A stretch of DNA of 64,000 bases from JAXLYE01 sp046351595 (GCA_046351595.1 JAXLYE010000001.1:1984001-2048000), one strand, 5' to 3'. Positions 30,716 to 40,290 are shown, numbered from the stretch's first letter. Numbers and translations: made by a program. The notes: a model not told the origin generated them from the sequence alone.

Positions 30716-31209
30716 TGGGCCCGGCCGCACGGCTCGCACTGGCGGCTGCCTGCCTGCTCGGCCTGGCCGCTTCGCCACCGGCCAGGCGGTCGCCCGCGCC
30801 GGAGCCGACCAAGGCCCGGGCCAAGGGCACGACCAGGGCCGCTGCGGTCCCGTCGCCGGTCGGCCCCGCGGCCAAGCCCGCGCCGCGCCCGAGCGCCCGC
30901 CCTTCCGACGAGAACCGGGTGCGCGTCGAGGCCCGCCTGGTCACCGCGCGCGAGGCCTACACGCAGGGCCGCTACACCGACGTGGTCACGGTGCTGGTCA
31001 AGCTCCTGGCCGAGTTGCCGACGACGCCGAGCCAGCTCGTCGCGGTCTACGAGCTGCTCGCCTCGGCCTACGTCGCGCTCGGGCAGACCGAGCTGGCGGT
31101 GCGCTGCTTCGCCGAGCTGCTCAGCCGACGGCCGGACTACGCGCTGGACCCGGTGCGCATCTCGCCCAAGATCCGCGCCGCGCTCGCCCGCGCCCGCGAC
31201 AGCCTGTAG
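30715..31209 (+). CDS. Secreted TPR-like helical protein
   Basis: 164 aa. A signal peptide (LALAAACLLGLAASPPA) and a Lys/Pro/Ala linker precede a compact helical domain: AREAYTQGRYTDVVTVLVKLL, YELLASAYVALGQTELAVRCF. This is TPR-like, with ALDPVRISPKIRAAL at the end. Its ATG shares one base with the stop of the kinase gene, so the two form one operon. It may act with the PEGA domain outside the membrane (inference). Confidence 0.75.
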   Translation: MGPAARLALAAACLLGLAASPPARRSPAPEPTKARAKGTTRAAAVPSPVGPAAKPAPRPSARPSDENRVRVEARLVTAREAYTQGRYTDVVTVLVKLLAELPTTPSQLVAVYELLASAYVALGQTELAVRCFAELLSRRPDYALDPVRISPKIRAALARARDSL

Positions 31210-31344
31210 CCACCGTCGCAGCTGCGACGACAGCAGCGGTCCGCGTCGCCGCCCGCGCCGCCGGCCACGTCGCCTGTTTGGCAGCCGGCCAAGCCGTCGT
31301 TTGCGCTGCGGAAGGGCCCGCTGGCCGTGATAGAGTGCGGTTTT

Positions 31345-34300
31345 GTGAGCCCTATTGCCTCCCCGTCGCGTCGCAGCGACCCGCTGCCGAGCGAGCGCAC
31401 GCCGCGCCGGCTCGGTGACGCGCTGCCGAGGGGTCGCCTGCGCTGGCTGCTGCTCGCGGGCGCGGCGCTCGTGGCGCTCGGCGTGAGCCTGCCCTTTGTG
31501 GCGGCATACGTGGTGCGCTCGGTGGTGCTGCCCCGGGTCGCGGCCCGCCTCGGCGTCCGCCTCGAGGTGCGCGAGGTCAAGGTGCGGCCTACCCGGGTCC
31601 GCCTGCTCGGCTTCATCGTCAGCGACGGCGCCGGGCGGCCGGTGCCGGAGCTTCTGCGGGCGCCGCAGATCGAGGTGACGTACGCGCCGCTGGCGCTCCT
31701 GGGCGGCCAGGTCGAGCTCGGGCAGCTCACGGTCGAGCGGCCGGTGGTGCAGCTGGTGCGCGGCGGCGACGAGGACAACGTCACCGCGGTGCTCGCCAAG
31801 CTGCGCGGCGACGGCACGGCGGCAACCGAGACCACCCCCAAGGCGCGCCGCGTCCACGGCCCGCAGCGCCTGGTCACGCTCGGCGGGGACATCGACGTGC
31901 GCGACGAGCTGGGCAGCTTCCGCGCCTCGGCCCTCGACGCCAGCCTGGTGAAGCAGGGCGCGTGCACGCTGGCGCTGCGCGACGCAACGGTGGAGCCGGC
32001 GGGTGTGCCGACGCTGCGCGCCGCCGAGCTCAAGGTCAGCTGGCAGAGCCAGGGCCGCTTCGTGCCCAGCGGCCTGCCCGAGGTCGAGGTGCGCGGCGGC
32101 CAGGTCGCGCCGTGGCCGCGCCTGGCCATGACCGGCATCGCCGGCACCGTGCGCCCCGACGAGAAGGACCCGATCCGCGCCGTCATCTCGCTGACCGGCG
32201 GCTACGGCGGCGTCGACAAGGAGCTGTGGCACGCCCGCGGCTGGCTGCGCCCCGACGGCAGCGGCAAGTGGAGCGCGCGCACCGTCGGCGGCGAGCTGCA
32301 GGTCCGGGCCGACCGCTTCAACCTCTCGCAGCTCGAGCCGGTGCTGAAGGACACGCCGATCATCGACGCGGACCAGGCCTCGGTGGACGCGCAGATGGAC
32401 CTGCGCTTCATCGAGGGAGTGCTGACCTTCGGCGGCCGCTGGAGCATGGCCGGCCTTTCGGTGTTCTCGCCGCGCCTGGTGACCGAGCCGGTACGCAACC
32501 TCGCCTTCGACATCACCGCCAGCGGCCAGGTCGATGTCAAGGCGCGCAAGGTCAAGCTCGAGCGCGCCAGCTTCGCGTGGAACGGCGTCCAGGTCGTCCT
32601 CGACGGCGAGGCCGAGGCGCAGCCGCCGACGGCGCGGCCCAAGCTGGCGCCGCCGCCGCCGCCCGCTGGTGCACCGCCCGGGACCCCGCCGCCGAGCGGA
32701 CCGGGCTGGCGCGAGCGCTGGCGCACGGTCTCGCTGCACCTGACCGTGCCGCCGGTGGGCTGCCAGGCGCTGCTCAACGCCATCCCGGCGCCCATCGTGC
32801 CGCGCATCCGCGAGTTCCAGCTGGCGGGCACCTTCTTTACGGACGTGCGCGTCTTCGTCGACTTCGCCAAGCTGCTCAAGCTGCCGCCGCCGGTGCCGGA
32901 TCCCAGCATCGCCGGCATCGCCCCCGCCGGCCTGACCGAGGAGGAGCTCGACGCCGCGCCCGAGCCGGCCGCCGATCCGCGCGCCGCCGGCGCCGCCACG
33001 AGCCCCGCCCCCGCCGGCAAGAAGCGCCCCGGCGGTCGCCCCGGCAACGGACGCGGCGCGCTCGCACCCGTCGCCGCCGAGGGCCCGCCGGCCAAGGACG
33101 AGCCCGTACAGGTCGGCGGCCAGGTCGGCATCTTCGGCTGCCGCGTCGTCAAGGCGCCGCCGGAGCTTGACATGAAGCGCTTCCTCACGAGCTTCACGCA
33201 CACCGTGCTCGTCGAGCCCGGCCGCGAGCTCAGCTTCGTCATCGGCCCCGAGAACCCGGACTTTGTGCCCTACGACGAGATCTCGCCCTACCTGATCAAC
33301 TCGATCATGACGACGGAGGACCACGCCTTCCTCCGCCACCGCGGCTTCATCGTCCCCGAGTTCCGCAGCGCCCTGCAGTCCAACCTCGAGCGCGGCTACT
33401 TCCGCCTCGGCGCCTCGTCGATCACGATGCAGATGGTCAAGAACGTCATGCTCTCGCGCGAAAAGACGCTGTCGCGCAAGCTGCAGGAGCTGTTCCTGAC
33501 CTGGTACGTCGAAACCAACCTCACCACCGACGAGGATCTCATCAAGGCCCTGACCAAGGGCATGACCTACTCGCAGTACCAGCAGCAGCTCGCCAAGAAC
33601 CAGGCGAAGAACAAGCCGGCGCCGCTGCCGCTTTTGCGCAGTGAACCGACCGAGGTCAGCGCGCCGGGTGCCGCAATGCTGACCAGCGCCGGTCCTGCCG
33701 CCGGTCCCAGCGCCGGTCCCGTCGCCGCGCCCGCGGCCAGCCCGCCGCCGCTGTCGGCCAACCAGATCGCCGCCGCGCAGTCGATCCAGGCGATCAAGGA
33801 GGCCAGCCCGATCAAGAAGCGGATCCTCGAGATCTACTTCAACGCCATCGAGTTCGGCCCGTACATCTACGGCATCGGCCGCGCCACGCGGCACTACTTC
33901 GGCAAGGCGCCCAAGGATCTCACGCCGCGCGAGGCGTCGTTCTTCTCGTCGATCCTGCCCAACCCCAAGCGCCGCTACATCCAGTACTGCAAGGGCGCGG
34001 CCGACGACGCATGGGAGAAGTACGTCGAGCGCATCGTCCGCCGCGTCCACTCGCGCGGCCGGATGACCGACGAGGAGCTGCAGAAGGCGCTGCAGACCCG
34101 GCTGGTGTTCGATCGGACCTGGGCGCAGCCGGACAAGGAGTGCCTGGCGCTCATCGAGCACCTGACGACGCTGCCGCCGCCGGGCCAGCCGCCGCCGCCG
34201 CCGCTGCCGGGCCAGCCGCAGAAGCCGCCGCCGCTGCCGCCCTGGGTCGAGATCAAGCACGGCCGCCTGCGCTACGTGCCGCTCGACGAGGAGCAGCCCG

Positions 34301-34347
34301 CCCCCGGCCAGCCGCCGACCAAAGACGGCGGCCCCGCGCCGTTCTGA
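31345..34347 (+). CDS. AsmA-like / glycosyltransferase-51 (peptidoglycan glycosyltransferase) fusion
   Basis: 1000 aa. One N-terminal transmembrane segment (LLLAGAALVALGVSLPFVAAYVV) is followed by about 550 residues of AsmA/DUF748-like beta-rich sequence (LGVRLEVREVKVRPTRVRLL, GGQVELGQLTVERPVV). The C-terminal part is a GT51 domain with the catalytic EDHAFLRHRGF (E658), GASSITMQMVKN and RKLQEL. The domain is split by an Ala/Pro-rich insertion of about 90 residues before ILEIYFNAIEFGPYIYGIG. There is no transpeptidase domain. Predicted to polymerise lipid II glycan strands at the inner membrane. GTG 31345 has TAGAGT ending eight bases before it; GTG 31327 would add six residues. Confidence 0.85.
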   Translation: MSPIASPSRRSDPLPSERTPRRLGDALPRGRLRWLLLAGAALVALGVSLPFVAAYVVRSVVLPRVAARLGVRLEVREVKVRPTRVRLLGFIVSDGAGRPVPELLRAPQIEVTYAPLALLGGQVELGQLTVERPVVQLVRGGDEDNVTAVLAKLRGDGTAATETTPKARRVHGPQRLVTLGGDIDVRDELGSFRASALDASLVKQGACTLALRDATVEPAGVPTLRAAELKVSWQSQGRFVPSGLPEVEVRGGQVAPWPRLAMTGIAGTVRPDEKDPIRAVISLTGGYGGVDKELWHARGWLRPDGSGKWSARTVGGELQVRADRFNLSQLEPVLKDTPIIDADQASVDAQMDLRFIEGVLTFGGRWSMAGLSVFSPRLVTEPVRNLAFDITASGQVDVKARKVKLERASFAWNGVQVVLDGEAEAQPPTARPKLAPPPPPAGAPPGTPPPSGPGWRERWRTVSLHLTVPPVGCQALLNAIPAPIVPRIREFQLAGTFFTDVRVFVDFAKLLKLPPPVPDPSIAGIAPAGLTEEELDAAPEPAADPRAAGAATSPAPAGKKRPGGRPGNGRGALAPVAAEGPPAKDEPVQVGGQVGIFGCRVVKAPPELDMKRFLTSFTHTVLVEPGRELSFVIGPENPDFVPYDEISPYLINSIMTTEDHAFLRHRGFIVPEFRSALQSNLERGYFRLGASSITMQMVKNVMLSREKTLSRKLQELFLTWYVETNLTTDEDLIKALTKGMTYSQYQQQLAKNQAKNKPAPLPLLRSEPTEVSAPGAAMLTSAGPAAGPSAGPVAAPAASPPPLSANQIAAAQSIQAIKEASPIKKRILEIYFNAIEFGPYIYGIGRATRHYFGKAPKDLTPREASFFSSILPNPKRRYIQYCKGAADDAWEKYVERIVRRVHSRGRMTDEELQKALQTRLVFDRTWAQPDKECLALIEHLTTLPPPGQPPPPPLPGQPQKPPPLPPWVEIKHGRLRYVPLDEEQPAPGQPPTKDGGPAPF

Positions 34348-34351
34348 CGCC

Positions 34352-34596
34352 GCCGACCGGGAGCGCTGCAGCAGGCCCCCGCGCGGGGGCGTCGGCTTGA
34401 GCTCCGCCCACGAAGGCAAAAGCCCTGCGGCTTGGCGGATGAGAGCGAAGGGAAGGCCCTGCAGTGCGCAAGCAATACGCACTGCAGAGAGGCCGTCGCT
34501 CTTGCTTGATGGGGAGAAAAGGACCCGCGCGAGAAATCCGCGGTGGGGGGAGACGCCCCTACGGACTGGCAGGGGGGACGGGAAAGTCCCCCCTAA
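34352..34596. repeat. Hairpin-dense spacer between convergent genes
   Basis: Several perfect stems fill the spacer. GCCGAC/GTCGGC (34352-34357/34391-34396) encloses GCCCCC/GGGGGC (34375-34390). CCGCC/GGCGG (34404-34408/34434-34438) encloses AAGCC/GGCTT. GAGCGA/TCGCTC (34443-34448/34496-34501) encloses CTGCAGTGCG/CGCACTGCAG (34459-34468/34478-34487). GGGGGGAC/GTCCCCCC (34572-34579/34586-34593) abuts the TonB receptor stop. No gene is seen. Bidirectional termination is likely; no U-tract follows any stem. Confidence 0.6.
34523..34593 (+). repeat. REP-like hairpin element, copy 1
   Basis: Begins ACCCGCGCG, has a CCGCG/CGCGG stem, then TGGGGGGAG, and ends in a strong stem whose loop is GGGAAA. 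It aligns along its length with 44379-44453, where the end stem has loop GGGAAG. The central hairpin differs between the copies. Confidence 0.5.
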
Positions 34597-37500
34597 CTAG
34601 AAGCTCAGGCGGGCGCCGAAGCGCATGTACAGCGGGCGCTGGTAGCCGGTCGGCTGGCCGTAGTTGCTGTTGAACGTGACGGCGGTGCCGTTGTTCTGCT
34701 TGAGGTGCTTCAGGTCGCCGAGCTTGCCGTTGATGATCGCGCTGACCGTCGAGGCGGTGTACTCGTCGTCGACGTTGGTGACTTCCTGCTGGTTGAACAG
34801 GTTCACCACGTCACCGAAGACGCTGAGCGCGACCTGCTTGCTCAGCTTGTGCTCGTAGCCGACGTGGAAGTCGAACTGCGTGATCATCGGCGTGCGACCG
34901 CCGGCGCCACGCGGCAGGATGTAGACCTCGCGGCGGCCGTACAGCGGGTGGCGGCCGAGCACCTCGATCGGGCGGCCCGAGTTGAGGCTGAAGGTCAGGC
35001 CGATCGTCAGCTTGCCCTTGTCACCCGCGACCGGCTGGTCGTAGAAGCCCGACAGCTTGAAGTTGTGCGGGCGGTCCGTCGGCAGCGGGCCGTTGCGGTT
35101 GGCCAAGAGGTCGATCAGGTCGAACTGCGACGAGATGTTCGGATCGTTCTGGCCGTTGCTCGCCGAGAAGGTGCCGGGGTAGTTGCCGAGCGTGCGCGAG
35201 TACGTGTAGCTGCTGATGACGCTGAAGCGGTTCGAGAGGCGCTTCTGCAGCGTCAGCACCAGCGCGTCGTAGTTGCGGCGCGCCTTGGGGAACACGTTGC
35301 CGACGAGCTTGTACGCCGACAGCGTCGCCTCGGCGTCCGCCAGATCCGCCTTCAGGTCCTCGGCGGCACCGGGTGCGCTCGCGCGGGTCTTGAGATCGGT
35401 GATCTCGGACTCCATGCGCTTGATCTGCTCGGGGTCGGCCTGGACGCCGGGGTTGGCGATGATGTACGTCGAGCCGCCGTCGGGCGACAGGTCCTCGATG
35501 ATGTTGCCGAGGTCGCGGTGGATGTAGCTCGCGCCGATGACGACGTCGTAGCCCAGGTCGTAGTTCACGCCGAGCACGATCTCGTTGATGTACTGGCCCT
35601 TGAGGCCGGGGGCGAGCAGCGGGTAGCGACCGCCGTTGACGGCCTCGCCGGGCGAGCCGTAGAAGCCGCAGTTCGGGTCGGTGACGTCAGGCACGTTGGC
35701 CGCCGAGCCCGGCCGCGTCGGCATCTGGCGGCAGCTGTCGACGAAGTCGGAGCTGTAGAGGCCCTCGCGGGTGAACTGGCGGTCGTTGATGTTGAGCGGG
35801 ATCGACTGATAGAAGCGGCCGTAGTTGAAGAAGATCTTCGACCGGCCGGGGCGGCTCGTCAGCTGCGTGAAGTCGTACGCCAGGCCGACACGCGGCGCCC
35901 AGTTGTCGAGGATGCCGAGCGCCTTCTGGAAGCCCGAGTTGGTCTTGTTGCGGCCGTAGAGCTCCTGGCCCTCCCAGCGCACGCCGAGGTTGAGCACCAG
36001 GCCCGGCAGCCAGCCGATGTTCCAGCTGTCGCGCAGGTACAGGGCGTAGTTCTGCGAGTAGCTCGGCGCCGCGAAGTTGTTCATCCACTCGAAGATCGGG
36101 TTGCCCTGGGCGTCCTTGATCAGGTTGCCGTTGGCGTCGACGGCCTGGCGCGCGTACTGGCGGCTGATCTGGATGGTGCCGTCGGGCTGCTGCGAGTAGC
36201 CGCGCTGCCCGGCGCTCGGCGAGGGCATGCGCGTGACGCCGGTGGCCGGGTCGATCGTCGGATCCGGCAGGCCGGTGAAGCCGCGGTCGTTGTAGCTGTC
36301 CAGGCGCTCGAACTCGAAGCCGGCCTTGAACGCGTGGGTCCCCTGGAACGGGTTCCACTTCTGCGTCATGTTGAGGAAGTACGTCGCCGAGGCGATGACC
36401 TGGTGGCGCTGCAGCAGGCTGTTGAGCGTGTAGCCGCCGAAGCCGCGCGTATAGCCGGTGAGCGGGCACGGGTTGAAGTTCACCATCGCGCCCGCGGCGT
36501 TGGCCTGCATCGAGCGCTTGCAGTCGGCCACGTCCTCGAAGTCATACAGCGAGAACGGGTTGGACTGCGGGCGCGCGTAGGTGATGCCGGGGACGTCGCT
36601 CTGCAGCGGCAGCACCGAGCTGCCCTGGTAGTGGTAGCCGTACAGCACGTCGAACTGCAGCTTGCGGTCCAGCACCTTGCCCATGTAGTGGAAGATGCCG
36701 TCGTGGATCTGGTCCGTCTGCGTGTAGCGCTGGCTCTCGATGTCGTACGCGCGGATGAACTGGTAGTCGTCGTACGTCGTCGGCGAGCCGATGTACGTCA
36801 GGCTGATGTTGTGGTTCTCGTTGAAGTTGAACTGGATCTTGGCGATGCCGTTGTACAGGCGCTTGTTGCCGCCGAAGTTCAGCCCGCCGTCGATCTCGTC
36901 GGTCTGCAGCGCGAGCGTGCGCGGGCCGTCGCACAGGGCGTCGGCAGCGAGGTAGCTCGGGCACTGGAAGTTGGCGTCGATCTTGCCGAACGGCGCGGTG
37001 CGGCTGCTCGGGTCGAACGTCAGCTTGCGCGCGCGGCGGTTGTACGCGTAGTCCTCGAACGTCGGCGCGAAGCCGATGTAGAACCAGATGTGGTCCTTCA
37101 TCAGGTAGCCGCCGAGCTCGAAGCCGAAGTCGTACAGCATGTTGGTCTTGCTGCGCGTGACCAACGCCTCGCCCAGGCGGGCGATGCCCTTCGGATCGAG
37201 CTGGTAGGGCTGGATCGAGCCGAAGACGCTGCCGTGGAACTCGTTGCCGCCGGACTTGGTGGCGATGTTGATGACACCGCCGGTGGCGCGGCCGTACTCC
37301 GCCTGGTAACCGCCGGTGATGACGTTTACCTCGCGGATGAAGTACTGCGACAGCTCGGTGCCGATCAGGCCCTTGTTCGGGTCTGACGTGTTGAGGCCGT
37401 CGATGATGAAGTTGTTCTCGTTGCCGGTCGAGCCCGAGATCTGCACGCCGACGTCGCCGCCGGCGGCGCCGCTCTTGCCGGCGACGTCCGCGGTGCCCGG

Positions 37501-38052
37501 GGCGAGCGCGATGACCGCCTCGTAGGTGCGGCCGCGCACCGGGGTGTTGCGCAGAACTTCCTGGTTGACCTCGACGCCGGTCGAGGCGCTGGCGGTGTCG
37601 ACGTTCGGCGCCGCTTCCTTGATGACCTTCACCTCGCGCTTGCCGCCGCTGATGCGGATCGGCGCGTTGACGGTGATGGTCTTGCCGAGGCTGAGGCGGA
37701 TGCCGGGGCGCGTGACCCGCGGCTTCTCGTCGGAGCCGAAGTAGAAGTTGACGACATAGTCGTCGCCGGGCGGCAGCTGCGTGATCAGGTAGCGGCCGTT
37801 GGCGTCGGTGACCTCGGCCTGCTCCGAGGCGAGCGCCGGGCCCTGCACGACGACGGTGACGCCGGCAAGCGGCTTGCCGTTCTCTTCAGCGGTGACCGTA
37901 CCCTGCACCTGCGCGTAGGTCTGCTGGGCCATCGCGCTCCGCGAGATCAGGAGCGTGGCCGGCGAGACCGAGCTAAGTGCGCAGAACAACAGCCATTTTC
38001 GCGTTCTGTCGGCGGCCAGGCTGCGAGGCTGCGAAGGCTGCGAAGCGTCCAT
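34597..38052 (-). CDS. TonB-dependent receptor with N-terminal carboxypeptidase-regulatory-like domain (Oar-like)
   Basis: 1151 aa outer-membrane beta-barrel. The signal peptide ends near MAQQTYAQ. A CarboxypepD_reg-like beta domain follows (VQGTVTAEENGKPLAGVTVV, DANGRYLITQLPPGDDY). The plug domain (TGVEVNQEVLRNTPVRGRT, FIIDGLNTSD, EVNVITGGYQAEYGRATGG) and a long barrel end in a terminal aromatic (RFGARLSF). This is the Oar-type architecture seen in myxobacteria and Bacteroidetes. A good AGGAG site precedes the ATG. It lies 64 bp downstream of a lipoprotein gene on the same strand and is probably cotranscribed from the promoter at 39758-39786. Ligand unknown. Confidence 0.9.
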   Translation of the reverse strand: MDASQPSQPRSLAADRTRKWLLFCALSSVSPATLLISRSAMAQQTYAQVQGTVTAEENGKPLAGVTVVVQGPALASEQAEVTDANGRYLITQLPPGDDYVVNFYFGSDEKPRVTRPGIRLSLGKTITVNAPIRISGGKREVKVIKEAAPNVDTASASTGVEVNQEVLRNTPVRGRTYEAVIALAPGTADVAGKSGAAGGDVGVQISGSTGNENNFIIDGLNTSDPNKGLIGTELSQYFIREVNVITGGYQAEYGRATGGVINIATKSGGNEFHGSVFGSIQPYQLDPKGIARLGEALVTRSKTNMLYDFGFELGGYLMKDHIWFYIGFAPTFEDYAYNRRARKLTFDPSSRTAPFGKIDANFQCPSYLAADALCDGPRTLALQTDEIDGGLNFGGNKRLYNGIAKIQFNFNENHNISLTYIGSPTTYDDYQFIRAYDIESQRYTQTDQIHDGIFHYMGKVLDRKLQFDVLYGYHYQGSSVLPLQSDVPGITYARPQSNPFSLYDFEDVADCKRSMQANAAGAMVNFNPCPLTGYTRGFGGYTLNSLLQRHQVIASATYFLNMTQKWNPFQGTHAFKAGFEFERLDSYNDRGFTGLPDPTIDPATGVTRMPSPSAGQRGYSQQPDGTIQISRQYARQAVDANGNLIKDAQGNPIFEWMNNFAAPSYSQNYALYLRDSWNIGWLPGLVLNLGVRWEGQELYGRNKTNSGFQKALGILDNWAPRVGLAYDFTQLTSRPGRSKIFFNYGRFYQSIPLNINDRQFTREGLYSSDFVDSCRQMPTRPGSAANVPDVTDPNCGFYGSPGEAVNGGRYPLLAPGLKGQYINEIVLGVNYDLGYDVVIGASYIHRDLGNIIEDLSPDGGSTYIIANPGVQADPEQIKRMESEITDLKTRASAPGAAEDLKADLADAEATLSAYKLVGNVFPKARRNYDALVLTLQKRLSNRFSVISSYTYSRTLGNYPGTFSASNGQNDPNISSQFDLIDLLANRNGPLPTDRPHNFKLSGFYDQPVAGDKGKLTIGLTFSLNSGRPIEVLGRHPLYGRREVYILPRGAGGRTPMITQFDFHVGYEHKLSKQVALSVFGDVVNLFNQQEVTNVDDEYTASTVSAIINGKLGDLKHLKQNNGTAVTFNSNYGQPTGYQRPLYMRFGARLSF

Positions 38053-38116
38053 CGTAAAAATCTCCTGGCGAAGGCTTCGGGGAGTTAAGTGCGGAGGAGA
38101 AGCGCTGACGCGCGCC

Positions 38117-39562
38117 TCACTTCAGCCGGTTGACGGGGGCGCAGGACACCGACGTGGGCTCGTCGACGAAGCTGTTGCTGGTGCCGGCGTGCTCGCTGCC
38201 GCCCAGCTTGACGCCAGGGGCGTCCTTGGTCAGCACGAGCGCGGAGCTGATGTCCTCGGCCTTGACGCTGGGGTCGAGCTTGACCTTGATGGTCAGGTCC
38301 TTGCCGAGCGAGTGCAGGCCCTTGCCCGCCGGGTGCGTGGGCGGCAGCTTGGCCATCGGATCCGGCGTCGAAACCTGCGACACGTCGAAGATCTCGCTGC
38401 CCTTGATGGTGACGGTGACCTCGACGGTGTCGGTGGCGGCGAAGTCGCCCCACGAGCCCGTCGCGTTGTTCGGGCCGATGTAGATGTGGCGGCGGTCGCC
38501 GAAGCCGCAGTCGCTGCCGTCACGCTCGTCCATGTCGTCCGTCAGCGGGACGCCCACGGCCGTCGAGGCGCGGACCGGGACCGTGCCCTTGTCCATGCCG
38601 TTGACCTTGAGGGTGGCGGTCACGGTCTGCGCGGTGAAGCGGCTCTCGTCGACGGGTGCGTTGAAGCGCAGGCCGAGCGCGCCGTGGACGACCTCGTCCA
38701 TCATCATCGCGTTCTTGACCTTGATCGCCGGCAGCGTCACGACGTCGCTGCTGTCCGGGGCGCTCTCGTGGTCGCCGTCGCCGTAGGCGAGCAGCGTGAA
38801 GTCCTCGGTCTTGAACGACAAGAGCGACTTGGCGTCGCTGTCGAGCAGCACCTTGTCCTCGGGGTTGCGGCCGCCGAGGCCGGGGTTGATGACGACGGTG
38901 TACGTCGCTCCCGGCTCCAGGGCGCTCATCGGGTCCACGGTCGCCGCGGTCAGGCCGATGGTGCTGCACTTGGTGGCGGCAGTGCCGCCGCAGGCGACCA
39001 GCGTCTCCATCTGCAGGCCCGGTCCGTAGGGGTACTGCGACGGCTCGGGCGACAGGCTCGAGCCGGTGAGCTGCAGGCTGTTGTACGTCACCGGCACGCC
39101 CATCTTGCCGCCGTCCGTCGAGCAGCCGGTGCACGTCAGCGTCAGCACCGTCGGGTCCGAGAGCTTCAGCGACGTCGGCAGGCCCATCGCCGGCACCGGC
39201 TCCAGCTCCATGCCGTTGAGCGTCAGCGGGACCTTGTTGAACACGACGCGCAGGCGGCGCGCCGAGTCCGGGTTCGGCGGGCTCTTGAGCACGCCGTACT
39301 TGTCCCCGAAGGGATCGTTGGTGCAGGCCCGCGCGGACTGGTACTTCGGGTCCTTGCAGTCGGGCGGCACGCTGGTGTCGGTGAACACCACGTCGCCGTG
39401 GGCGATCCCGGGATCGAGCAGGGTCAGGCGGACCACCCTCAGCGGCCCGGCTGGCTCACCGTCCTGCCCGGTGAGGTAGTCATTGCAGGCGCTGAGCGAG
39501 AGGAGCCCGGAGAGTGCCCCCGCGCTCGCCAGCAAGGTCATGGGTACGTTCTGCTTCTTCAT
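38117..39562 (-). CDS. Lipoprotein partnered with the TonB-dependent receptor
   Basis: 481 aa. Lipobox LLSLSAC (C26). The mature protein is beta-rich with several Ig-like segments, for example SARRLRVVFNKVPLTLNG, RLRF-type strands such as ALGLRFNAPVDESRFT, and TVEVTVTIKGSEIFD. It contains several cysteines (TCTGCS, VACGG) and no enzyme motif. AAGGAG precedes the ATG. As the first gene of the pair, it may be a surface ligand-binding partner of the receptor, by analogy with SusD-like or other TonB-linked lipoproteins, although it does not resemble SusD. Confidence 0.8.
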   Translation of the reverse strand: MKKQNVPMTLLASAGALSGLLSLSACNDYLTGQDGEPAGPLRVVRLTLLDPGIAHGDVVFTDTSVPPDCKDPKYQSARACTNDPFGDKYGVLKSPPNPDSARRLRVVFNKVPLTLNGMELEPVPAMGLPTSLKLSDPTVLTLTCTGCSTDGGKMGVPVTYNSLQLTGSSLSPEPSQYPYGPGLQMETLVACGGTAATKCSTIGLTAATVDPMSALEPGATYTVVINPGLGGRNPEDKVLLDSDAKSLLSFKTEDFTLLAYGDGDHESAPDSSDVVTLPAIKVKNAMMMDEVVHGALGLRFNAPVDESRFTAQTVTATLKVNGMDKGTVPVRASTAVGVPLTDDMDERDGSDCGFGDRRHIYIGPNNATGSWGDFAATDTVEVTVTIKGSEIFDVSQVSTPDPMAKLPPTHPAGKGLHSLGKDLTIKVKLDPSVKAEDISSALVLTKDAPGVKLGGSEHAGTSNSFVDEPTSVSCAPVNRLK

Positions 39563-39757
39563 AAGTCTCGAGGCTCCTTTCAACACGAGCAAAAGGAGGT
39601 AGCTTGGCTGCCGCCGACGCGCAGGTTCGAGCGCTGAGCCACCGACGGCACATTGGACCGGCCGTTGACGCTCTGCGTTCCCGGTGCCCTGCCGGGCCGT
39701 TGCCGCGAGCGCGGCGTGCGTCGGTGAAGCCAAGTTTCATACATCCGTCTACGCGGC

Positions 39758-39786
39758 ATTGCAGCGAAGCGAAGCCCCCTTGTCAA
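39758..39786 (-). promoter_or_regulatory. Sigma-70-type promoter of the lipoprotein/TonB receptor operon
   Basis: On the minus strand a perfect TTGACA (39781-39786) is followed after exactly 17 bp by TGCAAT (39758-39763). Transcription would start near 39751 and give an untranslated leader of about 190 bases before the ATG at 39562. Confidence 0.65.
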
Positions 39787-40284
39787 CGGAGAAAACACAG
39801 AGCGGTCCGGCCAGCCTGCGGCGGGCGCTCCTCGTGAGCCCCTCGGAAGACCTCCGCGAAACCCTCGTTGGACCTTGCGGGCCCGCCTCGCCTCCCTCCA
39901 CGGCGTGGCCCGACACGGCGCTGGCTCTCGACGGTGGCGAGGCCAGCGGGCGCAAGCTCGGCGCAGCCGTCCGGTGCTTCCATTGTAGCGCCCATCGTGT
40001 CGGCGCGGTGGGCCGGCCCAGGGGGTCGGCGAGGGGTCGGCCCAGTGCATCGGCGATGAATCTGCGCGGGGTCCGCCCGGCAGGTCCGCCCGGCAGGTTT
40101 CGCGGTAGGTCAAAGGGTCGGCCCGGTAGCCAGCCAAGCGGTCGGCCCGCTGGCGGGCCGCAGGGGGCCGGGCAGCGCCGACCGCCCGCCCAGCTCGCTC
40201 CAAGGCTCGCCCGATGCCCGCCGCCCAGCGACGACAGCGGGCGGGGTCCGGCCGGGAAAATTTTGGGCCCGTCCGCCGCCTGCA

Positions 40285-40290
40285 TATACT
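40285..40290 (+). promoter_or_regulatory. -10 hexamer TATACT for the CPBP gene
   Basis: TATACT is followed by seven bases and the GTG at 40298, so the transcript would begin at the start codon. The upstream TTTTGG (about 40261) is a weak -35. Confidence 0.5.

Noticed and set aside
39684..40285. Protein-coding gene in the 735-bp intergenic region
   Set aside because: Frames are open on both strands but consist of Gly/Arg/Pro repeats from degenerate DNA repeats, with no start signal or conserved motif.
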